Shown one piece after another: positions 11,316 to 24,982 of a DNA stretch of 64,000 bases. Source of the stretch: Clusia tigrina (Eukaryota; Arthropoda; Insecta; Diptera; Clusiidae). Position numbers and translations under genes: made by a program. The stretch's first letter is position 1, and every line of letters begins with the position of its first letter. The stretch covers positions 1 to 64,000 of the forward strand of contig CAKKTE020000165.1 of the NCBI GenBank assembly GCA_920105625.2, given 5' to 3'. A model generated the notes under the pieces. It was given only the letters and a program-made list of their open reading frames with translations. It did no database searches and was not told the DNA's origin.

Positions 11316-14300
11316 GGAAATTAGTGAATTTTGAAGTTTCATCAGTGTTTAATTTTTATTCAAGGGTAGCACTGTTATACCGATATCTCAAATTGACAAT
11401 AGTACTTTATTGTAAAAATGTCTAGATCTTATGACGCTTTAGCAAAAATTTACCGCATTTCAATGTTGCAAACTTTGAAAAGTATATTACGCACAGTATA
11501 AAACTTTGTGAATTGTGAAGTTTCATCAGTGTTTCATTTTTAACTCAAGGGTAGCACTTTTATACCGATATCTCAAATTAACAATAGTACTTTATTGTCA
11601 CAAAATTTCAAGGTTTTATGAGGCTCCAGTAAAAAGTTACAGCATTTCAATGATGCAAACTTTGATAGGTATATTACGCACAGTATAAAATTCAGTGAAT
11701 TTTGAAGTTTCATCAGTGTTTCATTTTATACTCAAGGGTAGCACTGTTATACCGATATCTCAAATTGACAGTAGTACTTTATTGTCACTAAATTTAAAGG
11801 TTTTATGACGCTCCAGTAAAAAGTTACAGGATTTCAATATTGCAAACTTTGATAGGTATATTACACACCGTATAAAAATTTGTGAATTTTGAAGTTTCAT
11901 CAGTGTTTCATTTCTTCTCAAGGGTAGCACTGTTATACCGATATCTCAAATTGACAATAGTACTTTATTGTCACAACATTTCTAGGTCTTATGACGCTCT
12001 AGCAAAAATTTACCGCATTTCAATGTTGCAAACTTTGAAAAGTATATTACGCACAGTATAAAATTTTGTGAATTGTGAAGTTTCATCAGTGTTTCATTTT
12101 TTACTCAAGGGTAGCAGTGTTATACCGATATCTCAAATTAACAATAGTACTTTATTGTCACTAAATTTCAAGGTTTTATGACGCTTCAGTAAAAAGTTAC
12201 AGCATTTCAATGTTGCAAACTTTGCTAGGTATATTACGCACCGTATAAAAATTCGTGAATTTTGAAGTTTCATTAGTGTTTCATTTCTTCTCAAGGGTAG
12301 CACTGTTATACTGATATCTCAAATTGACAATATTACTTTATTGACACTAAATTTCAAGGTTTTATGAGGCTCCAGCAAAAAGTTACAGCATTTCAATGAT
12401 GCAAACTTTGATAGGTATATTACGCACAGTATAAAATTCAGTGAATTTTGAAGTTTCATCAGTGTTTCCTTTTATACTCAAGGGTAGCACTGTTATACCG
12501 ATATCTCAAATTGACAATAGTACTTTATTGTCACTAAATTTCAAGGTTTTATGACGCTCCAGTAAAAAGTTACAGCATTTCAATGTTGCAAACTTTGATA
12601 GGTATATTACGCACCGTATAAAAATTAGTGAATTTTGAAGTTTCATCAGTGTTTCATTTCTTCTCAAGGGTAGCAGTGTTATACCGATATCTCAAATTGA
12701 CTATATTACTTTATTGTCACTAAATTTCAAGGTTTTAGAGGCTCCAGTAAAAAGTTACAGCATTTCAATGATGCAAACTTTGATAGGTATATTACGCACA
12801 GTATAAATTTCAGTGAATTTTGAAGTTTCATCAGTGTTTCATTTTTAGCTCAAGGGTAGCACTTTTATACTGATATCTCAAATTAACACTAGTACTTTAT
12901 TGTCACAAAATTTCAAGGTTTTATGAGGCTCCAGTAAAAAGTTACAGCATTTCAATGATGCAAACTTTGATAGGTATATTACGCACAGTATAAATTTCAG
13001 TGAATTTTGAAGTTTCATCAGTGTTTCATTTTTAACTCAAGGGTAGCACTTTTATACTGATATCTCAAATTAACACTAGTACTTTATTGTCACAAAATTT
13101 CAAGGTTTTATGAGGCTCTAGTAAAAAGTTACAGCATTTCAATGATACAAACTTTGATAGGTATATTACGCACAGTATAAAATTCAGTGAATTTTGAAGT
13201 TTCATCAGTGTTTCATTTTATACTCAAGGGTAGCACTGTTATACCGATATCTCAAATTGACAATAGTACTTTATTGTCACTAAATTTCAAGGTTTTATGA
13301 CTCAAGGGTAGCACTGTTATACCGATATCTCAAATTAACAATAGTACTTTATTGTCACAAAATTTCAAGGTTTTATGAGGCTCCAGTAAAAAATTACAGC
13401 ATTTCAATGATGCAAACTTTGATAGGTATATTACGCACAGTATAAAATTCAGTGAATTTTGAAGTTTCATCAGTGTTTCATTTTATATTCACGGGTAGCA
13501 CTGTTATAATACGATATCTCAAATTAACAATAGTACCTTATTGTCACTAAATTTCAAGGTTTTATGACGCTCCAGTAAAAAGTTACAGCATTTCAATGTT
13601 GCAAACTTTGATAGGTATATTACGCACCGTATAAAAATTAGTGAATTGTGAAGTTTCATCAGTGTTTCATTTTTTATTCAAGGGTAGCATTGTTATACAG
13701 ATATCTCAAATTGACAATAAGACTTTAATGTCACAAAATTTCAACGTTTTCTGACCTTCCAGTAAAAAGTTACAGCATTTCAATGGTGAAAACTTTGATA
13801 GGTATTGCGCACAGTATAAAAGTTAGTGAATTTTGATGTTTCATCAGTGTTTCACTTTTTGCTCAAAGCTCTTTGAAGCTCTGTTATACCGATATCTTAA
13901 ACTGACAATAGTACCTTATTGTCACAAATATTTTCAAGTTTTTATGACGTTCCTGCAAAAAGTTAGAGCATTTCAATGTTGCAAATTTTGATAGGTATAT
14001 TACGCACAGTATAAAATTCAGTGAATTTTGAAGTTTCATCAGTGTTTCATTTTATACTCAAGGGTAGCACTGTTATACCGATATCTCAAATTGACAATAG
14101 TACTTTATTGTCACTAAATATCAAGGTTTTATGACGCTCTAGTAAAAAGTTACAGCATTTCAATATTGCAAACTTTGATAGGTATATTACGCACCGTATA
14201 AAAATTAGTGAATTTTGAAGTTTCATTAGTGTTTCATTTCTTCTCAAGGGTAGCAGTGTTATACCGATATCTCAATTTGACAATATTACTTTATTGTCAC

Positions 14301-15890
14301 TAAATTTCAAGGTTTTAGAGGCTCCAGTAAAAAGTTACAGCATTTCAATGATGCAAACTTTGATAGGTATATTACGCACAGTATAAATTTCAGTGAATTT
14401 TGAAGTTTCATCAGTGTTTCATTTTTAACTCAAGGGTAGCACTTTTATACTGATATCTCAAATTAACACTAGTACTTTATTGTCGCAAAAGTTCAAGGTT
14501 TTATGAGGCTCCAGTAAAAAGTTACAGCATTTCAATGATGCAAACTTTTATAGGTATATTACGCACAGTATAAAATTCAGTGAATTTTGAAGTTTCATCA
14601 GTGTTTCATTTTTTATTCAAGGGTAGCACTGTTATACCGATATCTCAAATTGACAATAGTACTTTATTGTCACATAATTTCAAGATTTTATGACGCTCCA
14701 GTAAAAAGTTACAGCATTTCAATGTTGCAAACTTTGATAGGTATATTACGCACAGTATAAAATTAAGTGAACTTTGAAGTTTCATCAGTGTTTCATTTTT
14801 TACTCAAGGGTAGCACTGTTATACCGATATCTCAAATTGACAATAGTACTTTATTGTCACTAAATTTCAATGTTTTATGACGCTCCAATAAAAGTTACAG
14901 GATTTCAATGTTGCAAACTTTGATAGGTATATTACGCACCGTATAAAAATGTGTGAATTTTGAAGTTTCATCAGTGTTTCATTTCTTCTCAAGGGTAGCA
15001 CTGTTATACCGATATCTCAAATGACAATAGTACTTTATTGTCACAAAATTTCTACGTCTTATGACGCTCTAGCAAAAATTTACCGCATTTCAATGTTGCA
15101 AACTTTGAAAAGTATATTACGCACAGTATAAAATTTTGTGAATTGTGAAGTTTCATCAGTGTTTCATTTTTTACTCAAGGGTAGCACTGTTATACCGATA
15201 TCTCAAATTAACAATAGTACTTTATTGTCACAAAATTTCAAGGTGTTATGAGGCTCCAGTAAAAAATTACAGGATTTCAATGATGCAAACTTTGATAGGT
15301 ATATTGCGCACAGTATAAAAGTTAGTGAATTTTGATGTTTCATCAGTGTTTCATTTTATACTCAAGGGTAGCACTGTTATACCGATATCTCAAATTGACA
15401 GTAGTACTTTATTGTCACTAAATTTAAAGGTTTTATGACGTTCCAGTAAAAAGTTACAGCATTTCAATGTTGCCAACTTTGATAGGTATATTACGCATAG
15501 TATAAAATTCAGTGAATTTTGATGTTTCATCAGTGTTTAATTTTTTGCTCAAGGGAAGCTCTGTTATACCGATATCTTAAACTGACAATAGTACTTTATT
15601 GTCACAAAATTTCAAGGTTTTATGACGTTCCTGTAAAAAGTTAGAGCATTTCAATGTTGCAAACTTTGATAGGTATATTACGCACAGTATCAAATTAAGT
15701 GAAATTTGAAGTATCATCAGTGTTTCATTTTTTACTCAAGGGTAGCACTGTTATACCGATATCTCAAATTTACAATAGTACTTTATTGTCACAAAATTTC
15801 AAGGTTTTATGACGCTCCAGTAAAAAGTTACAGCATTTCAATGTTGCAAACTTTGATAGGTATATTACCCACCGTATAAAAATGTGTGAA
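11316..15890 (+). repeat. Mixed satellite zone with local unit duplications
   Basis: Monomer subtypes change order without a long clean period. Units with gtataaatttcag lie 187 bp apart near 12799 and 12986, a very recent local duplication. The gtagcagtgttata plus ttttagaggctcc pair near 12671 recurs at 14251 (offset 1,580 bp). The aataagactttaatgtc subtype and the gttataatacgat form first appear near 13500-13720. No gene or mobile element is seen. Confidence 0.85.
13244..13321 (+). repeat. 78-bp truncated monomer
   Basis: ggttttatga is joined to ctcaagggta, deleting the middle and right part of a unit. Anchor spacing falls to 78 bp. It lies next to a run of near-identical 187-bp units, consistent with active unequal exchange here. 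Confidence 0.88.
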
Positions 15891-18500
15891 TTTTGAAGTT
15901 TCATCAGTGTTTCATTTCTTCTCAAGGGTAGCACTGTCATACCGAAATCTCAAATTGACAATAGTACTTTATTGTCACAAAATTTCTACGTCTTATGACG
16001 CTCTAGCAAAAATTTACCGCATTTCAATGTTGCAAACTTTGAAAAGTATATTACGCACAGTATAAAATTTTTGAATTGTGAAGTTTCATCAGTGTTTCAT
16101 TTTTTACTCAAGGGTACCACTGTTATACCGATATCTCAAATTAACAATAGTACTTTATTGTCACAAAATTTCAAGGTTTTATGAGGCTCCAGTAAAAAGT
16201 TACAGCATTTCAATGATGCAAACTTTGATATTACGCACAGTATAAAATTCAGTGAATTTTGAAGTTTCATCAGTGTTTCATTTTATATTCATGGGTAGCA
16301 CTGTTATAATACAATATCTCAAATTGACAATAGTACCTTATTGTCACTAAATTTCAAGGTTTTATGACGTTCCAGTAAAAAGTTACAGCATTTCAATGTT
16401 GCCAACTTTGATAGGTATATTACGCACCGTATAATAATTAGTGAATTGCGAAGTTTCATCAGTGTTTCATTTTTTATTCAAGGGTAGCATTGTTATACAG
16501 ATAATTCAAATTGACAATAAGACTTTAATGTCACAAAATTTCAACGTTTTCTGACGCTCCAGTAAAAAGTTACAGCATTTCAATGGTGCAAACTTTGATA
16601 GGTATATTGCGCACAGTATAAAAGTTAGTGAATTTTGATGTTTCATCAGTGTTTCATTTTTTGCTCAAGGGAAGCTCTGTTATACCGATATCTCAAACTG
16701 ACAATAGTACTTTATTGTCACAAAATTTCAAGGTTTTATGACGCTCCAGTAAAAAGTTACAGCATTTCAATGTTGCTAACATTGATAGGTATAGTAAGCA
16801 CCGTATAAAAATTAGTGAATTTTGAAGTTTCATCAGTATTTCATTTCTTCTCAAGGGTAGCACTGTCATACCGAAATCTCAAATTGACAATAGTACTTTA
16901 TTGTCACAAAATTTCTACGTCTTATGACGCTCTAGCAAAAATTTACCGCATTTCAATGTTGCAAACTTTGAAAAGTATATTACGCACAGTATAAAATTTT
17001 GTGAATTGTGAAGTTTCATCAGTGTTTCATTTTTTACTCAAGTGTAGCACTGTTATACCGATATCTCAAATTAACAATAGTACTTTATTGTCACAAAATT
17101 TCAAGGTTTTATAAGGCTCCAGTAAAAAGTTACAGCATTTCAATGATGCAAACTTTGATATTACGCACAGTATAAAATTCAGTGAATTTTGCAGTTTCAT
17201 CAGTGTTTCATTTTATATTCATGGGTAGCACTGTTATAATACAATATCTCAAATTGACAATAGTACCTTATTGTCACTAAATTTCAAGGTTTTATGACGT
17301 TCCAGTAAAAAGTTACAGCATTTCAATGTTGCCAACTTTGATAGGTATATTACGCACCGTATAAAAATTAGTGAATTGCGAAGTTTCATCAGTGTTTCAT
17401 TTTTTATTCAAGGGTAGCATTGTTATACAGATAATTCAAATTGACAATAAGACTTTAATGTCACAAAATTTCAACGTTTTCTGACGCTCCAGTAAAAAGT
17501 TACAGCATTTCAATGGTGCAAACTTTGATAGGTATATTGCGCACAGTATAAAAGTTAGTGAATTTTGAAGTTTCATCAGTGTTTAATTTTTTGCTCAAGG
17601 GAAGCTCTGTTATACCGATATCTTAAACTGACAATAGTACTTTATTGTCACAAAATTTCAAGGTTTTATGACGCTCCAGTAAAAAGTTACAGCATTTCAA
17701 TGTTGCTAACATTGATAGGTATAGTAAGCACCGTATAAAAATTAGTGAATTTTGAAGTTTCATCAGTATTTCATTTCTTCTCAAGGGTAGCACTGTCATA
17801 CCGAAATCTCAAATTGACAATAGTACTTTATTGTCACAAAATTTCTACGTCTTATGACGCTCTAGCAAAAATTTACCGCATTTCAATGTTGCAAACTTTG
17901 AAAAGTATATTACGCACAGTATAAAATTTTGTGAATTGTGAAGTTTCATCAGTGTTTCATTTTTTACTCAAGTGTAGCACTGTTATACCGATATCTCAAA
18001 TTAACAATAGTACTTTATTGTCACAAAATTTCAAGGTTTTATAAGGCTCCAGTAAAAAGTTACAGCATTTCAATGATGCAAACTTTGATAGGTATATTAC
18101 GCACAGTATAAAATTCAGCGAATTTTGAAGTTTCATCAGTGTTTCATTTTATATTCATGGGTAGCACTGTTATAATACAATATCTCAAATTGACAATGGT
18201 ACCTTATTGTCACTAAATTTCAAAGTTTTATGACGTTCTAGTAAAAAGTTACAGCATTTCAATGTTGCCAACTTTGATAGGTATATTACGCACCGTATAA
18301 AAATTAGTGAATTGCGAAGTTTCATCAGTGTTTCATTTTTTATTCAAGGGTAGCATTGTTATACAGATAATTCAAATTGACAATAAGACTTTAATGTCAC
18401 AAAATTTCAACGTTTTCTGACGCTCCAGTAAAAAGTTACAGCATTTCAATGGTGCAAACTTTGATAGGTATATTGCGCACAGTATAAAAGTTAGTGAATT
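15891..18500 (+). repeat. 930-bp 5-mer HOR, nearly three tandem copies
   Basis: Rare markers recur at 930-bp steps. actgtcataccgaaatctc is near 15933, 16862 and 17792. gctaacattgataggtatag is near 16785 and 17715. The 6-bp-deleted tttgatattacgcacag is near 16227 and 17157. A fixed order of five subtypes repeats, including tatattcatgggtagc/gttataatacaat, the aataagactttaatgtc unit and the tgctcaagggaagctc unit. The third copy has the undeleted tttgataggtat, so it differs by at least one event. Copies look almost identical by eye. Confidence 0.88.
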
Positions 18501-20239
18501 GTGAAGTTTCATCAGTGTTTCATTTTTTATTCAAGGGTAGCATTGTTATACAGATATCTCAAATTGACAATAAGACTTTAATGTCACAAAATTTCAAGGT
18601 TTTCTGACGCTCCAGTAAAAAGTTACAGCATTTCAATGGTGCAAACTTTGATAGGTATATTGCGCACAGTATAAAAGTTAGTGAATTTTGATGTTTCATC
18701 AGTGTTTCACTTTTTGCTCAAGGGAAGCTCTGTTATACCGATATCTTCAACTGACAATAGTACTTTATTGTCACTAAATTTCAAGGTTTTATGAGGCTCC
18801 AGTAAAAAGTTACAGCATTTCAATGTTGCCAACTTTGAGAGGTATATTACGCACAGTATAAAATTCAGTGAATTTTGAAGTTTCATCAGTGTTTCATTTT
18901 ATACTCAAGGGTAGCACTGTTATACCGATATCTCAAATTGACAGTAGTACTTTATTGTCACTAAATTTAAAGGTTTTATGACGCTCCAGTAAAAAGTTAC
19001 AGGATTTCAATATTGCAAACTTTGATAGGTATATTACACACCGTATAAAAATTTGTGAATTTTGAAGCTTCATCAGTGTTTCATTTCTTCTCAAGGGTAG
19101 CACTGTTATACCGATATCTCAAATTGACAATAGTACTTTATTGTCACAAAATTTCTAGGTCTTATGACGCTCTAGCAAAAATTTACCGCATTTCAATGTT
19201 GCAAACTTTGAAAAGTATATTACGCACAGTATAAAATTTTGTGAATTGTGAAGTTTCATCAGTGTTTCATTTTTTACTCAAGGGTAGCACTGTTATACCG
19301 ATATCTCAACTTTACAATAGTACTTTATTGTCACTAAATTTCAAGGTTTTATGACGCTCCAGTAAAAAGTTACAGCATTTCAATGTTGCAAACTTTGATA
19401 GGTATATTACGCACCGTATAAAAATGTGTGAATTTTGAAGTTTCATCAGTGTTTCATTTCTTCTCAAGGGTAGCACTGTTATACCGATATCTCAAATTCA
19501 CAATAGTACTTTATTGTCACAAAATTTCTACGTCTTATGACGCTCTAGCAAAAATTTACCGCATTTCAATGTTGCAAACTTTGAAAAGTATATTACGCAC
19601 AGTATAAAATTTTGTGAATTGTGAAGTTTCATCAGTGTTTCATTTTTTACTAAAGTGTAGCACTGTTATACCGATATCTCAAATTAACAATAGTACTTTA
19701 TTGTCACAAAATTTCAAGGTTTTATGAGGCTCCAGTAAAAAGTTACAGCATTTCAATGATGCAAACTTTGATAGGTATATTACGCACAGTATAAAATTCA
19801 GTGCATTTTGAAGTTTCATCAGTGTTTCATTTTATATTCATGGGTAGCACTGTTATAATACAATATCTCAAATTGACAATAGTACCTTATTGTCACTAAA
19901 TTTCAAGGTTTTATGACGCTCCAGTAAAAAGTTACAGCATTTCAATGTTGCAAACTTTGATAGGTATATTACGCACCGTATAAAAATGTGTGAATTTTGA
20001 AGTTTCATCAGTGTTTCATTTCTTCTCAAGGGTAGCACTGTTATACCGATATCTCAAATTCACAATAGTACTTTATTGTCACAAAATTTCTACGTCTTAT
20101 GACGCTCTAGCAAAAATTTACCGCATTTCAATGTTGCAAACTTTGAAAAGTATATTACGCACAGTATAAAATTTTGTGAATTGTGAAGTTTCATCAGTGT
20201 TTCATTTTTTACTAAAGTGTAGCACTGTTATACCGATAT
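18501..20239 (+). repeat. Mixed zone with 562-bp 3-mer pair
   Basis: Two aataagactttaatgtc units lie next to each other near 18390 and 18575. A three-monomer segment marked by ctcaaattcacaatag (19491 and 20053) and by actaaagtgtagcactg (about 19649 and 20211) repeats at 562 bp. The rest is ordinary monomers. Confidence 0.8.
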
Positions 20240-23200
20240 CTCAAATTGACAATAAGACTTTAATGTCACAAAATTTCAACGTTTTCTGACGCTCCAGTAA
20301 AAAGTTACAGCATTTCAATGTTGCAAACTTTGATAGGTATATTGCGCACAGTATAAAAGTTAGTGAATTTTGAACTTTCATCAGTGTTTCATTTTTTGCT
20401 CTAGGGAAGCTCTGTTATACCGATATCTCAAACTGACAATAGTACTTTATTGTCACAAAATTTCAAAGTTTTATGACGCTCCAGTAAAAAGTTACAGGAT
20501 TTCAATTTTGCAAACTTTGACAGGTATATTACGCACCGTATAAAAATTTGTGAATTTTGAAGTTTCATCAGTGTTTCATTTCTTCTCAAGGGTAGCACTG
20601 TTATACCGATATCTCAAATTGACAATAGTACTTTATTGTCACAAAATTTCTAGGTCTTCTGACGCTCTAGCAAAAATTTACCGCATTTCAATGTTGCAAA
20701 CTTTGAAAAGTATATTATGCACAGTATAAAATTTTGTGAATTGTGAAGTTTCATCAGTGTTTCATTTTTTACACAAGGGTAGCACTGTTATACCGATATC
20801 TCAAATTAACAATTGTACTTTATTGTCACAAAATTACAAGGTTTTATGAGGCTCCAGTAAAAAATAACAGCATTTCAATTATGCAAACTTTGATAGGTAT
20901 ATTACGCACAGTATAAAATTCAGTGAATTTTGATGTTTCATCAGTGTTTCACTTTTTGCTCAAGGGAAGCTCTGTTATACCGATATCTTAAACTGACAAT
21001 AGAACTTTATTGTCACAAAATTTCAAGGTTTTATGACGTTCCTGTAAAAAGTTGGAGCATTTCAATATTGCAAACTTTGATAGGTATATTACGCAGAGTA
21101 TAAAATTCAGTGAATATTGAAGTTTCATCAGTGTTTCATTTTATAGTCAAGGGTAGCACTGTTATACCGATATTTCAAATTGACAATAGTACTTTATTGT
21201 CACAAAATTTCTAGGTCTTATGACGCTCTAGCAAAAATTTCCCGCATTTCAATGTTGCAAACTTTGAAAAGTATATTACGCACCGTATAAAAATTAGTGA
21301 ATTTTGAAGTTTCATCAGTGTTTCATTTCTTCTCAAGGGTAGCACTGTTATACCGATATCTCAAATTGACAATAGTACTTTATTGTCACAAAATTTCTAC
21401 GTCTCTAGCAAAAATTTCCCGCACTTCAATGTTGCAAATTTTGAAAAGTATATTACGCACAGTATAAAATTTTGTGAATTGTGAAGTTTCATCAGTGTTA
21501 CATTTTTAATTCAAGGGTAGCACTTTTATACTGATATCTCAAATTAACACTAGTACTTTATTGTCACAAAATTTCAAGGTCTTATGAGGCTCCAACAAAA
21601 AGTTACAGCATTTCAATGATGCAAACTTTGATAGGTATATTACGCACAGTATAAAATTCAGTGAATTTTGAAGTTTCATCAGTGTTTCATTTTATACTCA
21701 AGGGTAGCACTGTTATACCGATATCTTAAATTGACAATAGTACTTTATTGTCACTAAATTTCAAGATTTTATGACGTTCAAGTAAAAAGTTACAGTATTT
21801 CAATGTTCCAAACTTTGATAGGTTATATTACGCACCGTATGAAAGTTAGTGAATTCTGAAGTTTCATCAGTGTTTCATTTTTTATTCAAGGGTACCACTC
21901 TTATACCGATATCTCAAATTGACAATAATACATTATTGCCACATAATTTCTAGGTTTAATGACGCTCCAGTAAAAAGTTACACCATTTCAATGTTGCAAA
22001 CTTTGAAAAGTATATTACGCACAGTATAAAATTTTGTGAATTGTGAAGTTTCATCAGTGTTACATTTTTAATTCAAAGGTAGCACTTTTATACTGATATC
22101 TCAAATTAACACTAGTACTTTATTGTCACAAAATTTCAAGGTTTTATGAGGCTCCAGCAAAAAGTTACAGCATTTCAATGTTGCAAACTTTGATAGGTAT
22201 ATTACGCACAGTATAAAATTCAGTGAATTTTGAAGTTTCATCAGTGTTTCATTTTATACTCAAGGGTAGCACTGTTATACCGATATCTCAAATTGACAAT
22301 AGTACTTTATTGTCACTAAATTTCAATGTTTTAGACGCTCCAGTAAAAAGTTACAGCATTTCAATGTTGCAAACTTTGATAGGTATATTACGCACCGTAT
22401 AAAAATTAGTGAATTTTGAAGTTTCATCAGTGTTTCATTTCTTCTCAAGGGTAGCACTGTTATACCGATATCTCAAATTAACAATAGTACTTTATTGTCA
22501 CAAAATTTCTAGGTCTTCTGACGCTCTAGCAAAAATATACCGCATTTCAATGTTGCAAGCTTTGAAAAGTATATTACGCACAGTATAAAAGTTTGTGGAT
22601 TTTGAAGTTGCATCAGAGTTTCATTTTTTACTCAAAGGTAGCTCTGTTACACCGATATCTCAAATTAACAATAGTACTTTATTGTCACAAAATTTCAAGG
22701 TTTTGTGAGGCTCCAGTAAAAAGTTACAGCATTTCAATGATGCAAACTTTGATAGGTATATTACGCACAGTATAAAATTCAGTGAATTTTGAAGTTTCAT
22801 CAGTGTTTCATTTTATACTCAAGGGTAGCACTGTTATACCGATATCTCAAATTGACAGTAGTACTTTATTGTCACTAAATTTAAAGGTTTTATGACGCTC
22901 CAGTAAAAAGTGACAGGATTTCAATGTTGCAAACTTTGATAGGTATATTACACACCGTATAAAAATTTGTGAATTTTGAAGTTTCATCAGTGTTTCATTT
23001 CTTCTCAAGGGTAGCACTGTTATACCGATATCTCAAATTGACAATAGTACTTTATTGTCACAAAATTTCTAGGTCTTATGACGCTCTAGCAAAAATTTAC
23101 CGCATTTCAATGTTGCAAACTTTGAAAAGTATATTACGCACAGTATAAAATTTTGTGAATTGTGAAGTTTCATCAGTGTTTCATTTTTTACTCAAGGGTA

Positions 23201-23305
23201 GCACTGTTATACTGATATCTCAAATTAACAATAGTACTTTATTGTCACAAAATTTCAAGGTTTTATAAGGCTCCAGTAAAAAATTACATCATATCAATGA
23301 TGCAA

Positions 23306-23330
23306 ACTTTGATAGGTATGTGAATTTTGA
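23306..23330 (+). repeat. 22-bp deletion monomer marker (first of eleven)
   Basis: tttgataggtat is joined directly to gtgaattttgaag, losing the 22 bases that hold attacgcacag and TATAAAA. The following half-unit always carries tatattcatgggtagc and gttataatccg. The reference base (t of tgtgaa) occurs at 23319, 24983, 29066, 30730, 32394, 35927, 36841, 39994, 40908, 42942 and 45161. I did not find it outside 23-46 kb, so it is a diagnostic marker of this HOR family. Confidence 0.88.
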
Positions 23331-24982
23331 AGTTTCATCAGTGTTTCATTTTATATTCATGGGTAGCACTGTTATAATCCGATATCTCAAATTGACAATA
23401 GTACCTTATTGTCACTAAATTTCAAGGTTTTATGACGCTCCAGTAAAAAGTTACAGCATTTCAATGTTGCAAACTTTGAAAAGTATATTACGCACAGTAT
23501 AAATTTCAGTGAAATTTGATGTTTCATCAGTGTTTCACTTTTTGCTCAAGGGAAGCTCTGTTATACCGATATCTTAAACTGACAATAGTACTCTATTGTC
23601 ACAAAATTTCAAGGTTTTATGACGTTCCAGTACAAAATTACAGCATTTCAATGTTGCAAACAATGATAGGTATATTAAGCACAGTATAAAATTAAATGAA
23701 TTTTGAAGTTTCATCAGTGTTTCATTTTTTATTCAAGGGTAGCACTGTTATACCGATATCTCAAATTGACAATAGTACTTTATTGTCACAAAATTTCAAG
23801 GTTTAATGACGCTCCAGTAAAAAGTTACAGCATTTCAATATTGCAAACTTTGATAGGTATTTTACGCACCGTATAAAAATGTGAGAATTTTGAAGTTTCA
23901 TCAGTGTTTCATTTTTTATTCAAGGGTACCACTCTTATACCGATATCTCAAATTAACAATAGTACTTTATTGTCACAAAATTTCAAGATTTTATGAGGCT
24001 CCAGTAAAAAGTTACAGCATTTCAATGATGCAAACTTTGATAGGTATATTACGCACAGTATAAAATTCAGTGCATTTTGAAGTTTCATCAGTGTTTCATT
24101 TTATATTCATGGGTAGCACTGTTATAATACAATATCTCAAATTGACAATAGTACCTTATTGTCACTAAATTTCATGGTTTTATGACGTTCCAGTAAAAAG
24201 TTACAGCATTTCAATGTTGCCAACTTTGATAGGTATATTACGCACAGTATAAAAATTAGTGAATTGTGAAGTTTCATCAGTGTTTCATTTTTTATTCAAG
24301 GGTAGCACTGTTATACCGATATCTCAAATTGACAATAAGACTTTAATGTCACAAAATTTCAAGGTTTTATGACGCTCTAGCTAAAAGTTACAGCATTTCA
24401 ATGTTGCAAACTTTGATTGGTATATTGCGCACAGTATAAAAGTTAGTGAAATTTGAAGTTTCATCAGTGTTTAATTTTTTGCACAAAGGAAGCTCTGTTA
24501 TACCGATATCTCTAACTGACAATAGTACTTTATTGTCACAAAATTTCAAAGTTTTAGGACGCTCCAATAAAAAGTTACAGCACTTCAATTTTGCAAACTT
24601 TGACAGGTATATGAGGCACCGTATAAAAATTTGTGAATTTTGAAGTTTCATCAGTGTTTCATTTCTTCTCAAGGGTAGCACTGTTATACCGATATCTCAA
24701 ATTGACAATAGTACTTTATTGTCACAAAATTTCTAGGTCTTCTGACGCTCTAGCAAAAATTTACCGCATTTCAATGTTGCAAACTTTGAAAAGTATATTA
24801 CGCACAGTATAAAATTTTGTGAATTGTGAAGTTTCATCAGTGTTTCATTTTTTACACAAGGGTAGCACTGTTATACCGATATCTCAAATTAACAATTGTA
24901 CTTTATTGTCACAAAATTACAAGGTTTTATGAGGCTCCAGTAAAAAATAACAGCATATCAATGATGCAAACTTTGATAGGTA
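23319..24982 (+). repeat. 1,664-bp 9-mer sub-HOR (copy in block 1)
   Basis: It is delimited by two occurrences of the ggtatgtgaattttgaag deletion unit, 23319 and 24983, exactly 1,664 bp apart. It contains the cactttttgctc unit, an extended-dyad unit, the tattcatgggtagc/gttataatac unit, and the aataagacttt unit, in that order. Confidence 0.83.
23580..23601. other. Extended dyad variant with 9-bp arms
   Basis: In the subtype carrying gtactctattgtc, a single T-to-C change in the spacer lengthens the perfect arms to TGACAATAG / CTATTGTCA with a 4-base loop. The same variant recurs near 30995, 32660, 36195, 37110, 40260, 41175 and 43205, always in monomers with the cactttttgctc or cactttttgccc upstream signature. 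The copy near 29330 has the same spacer change but a second change (ctattatcac) that breaks the right arm. The variant travels with the HOR. Confidence 0.75.

Noticed and set aside
24388..24681. 97-codon minus-strand ORF, duplicated at 31799-32092
   Set aside because: The two copies are 7,411 bp apart because the HOR is duplicated, not because a gene is conserved. The translation is the reverse strand of the satellite.
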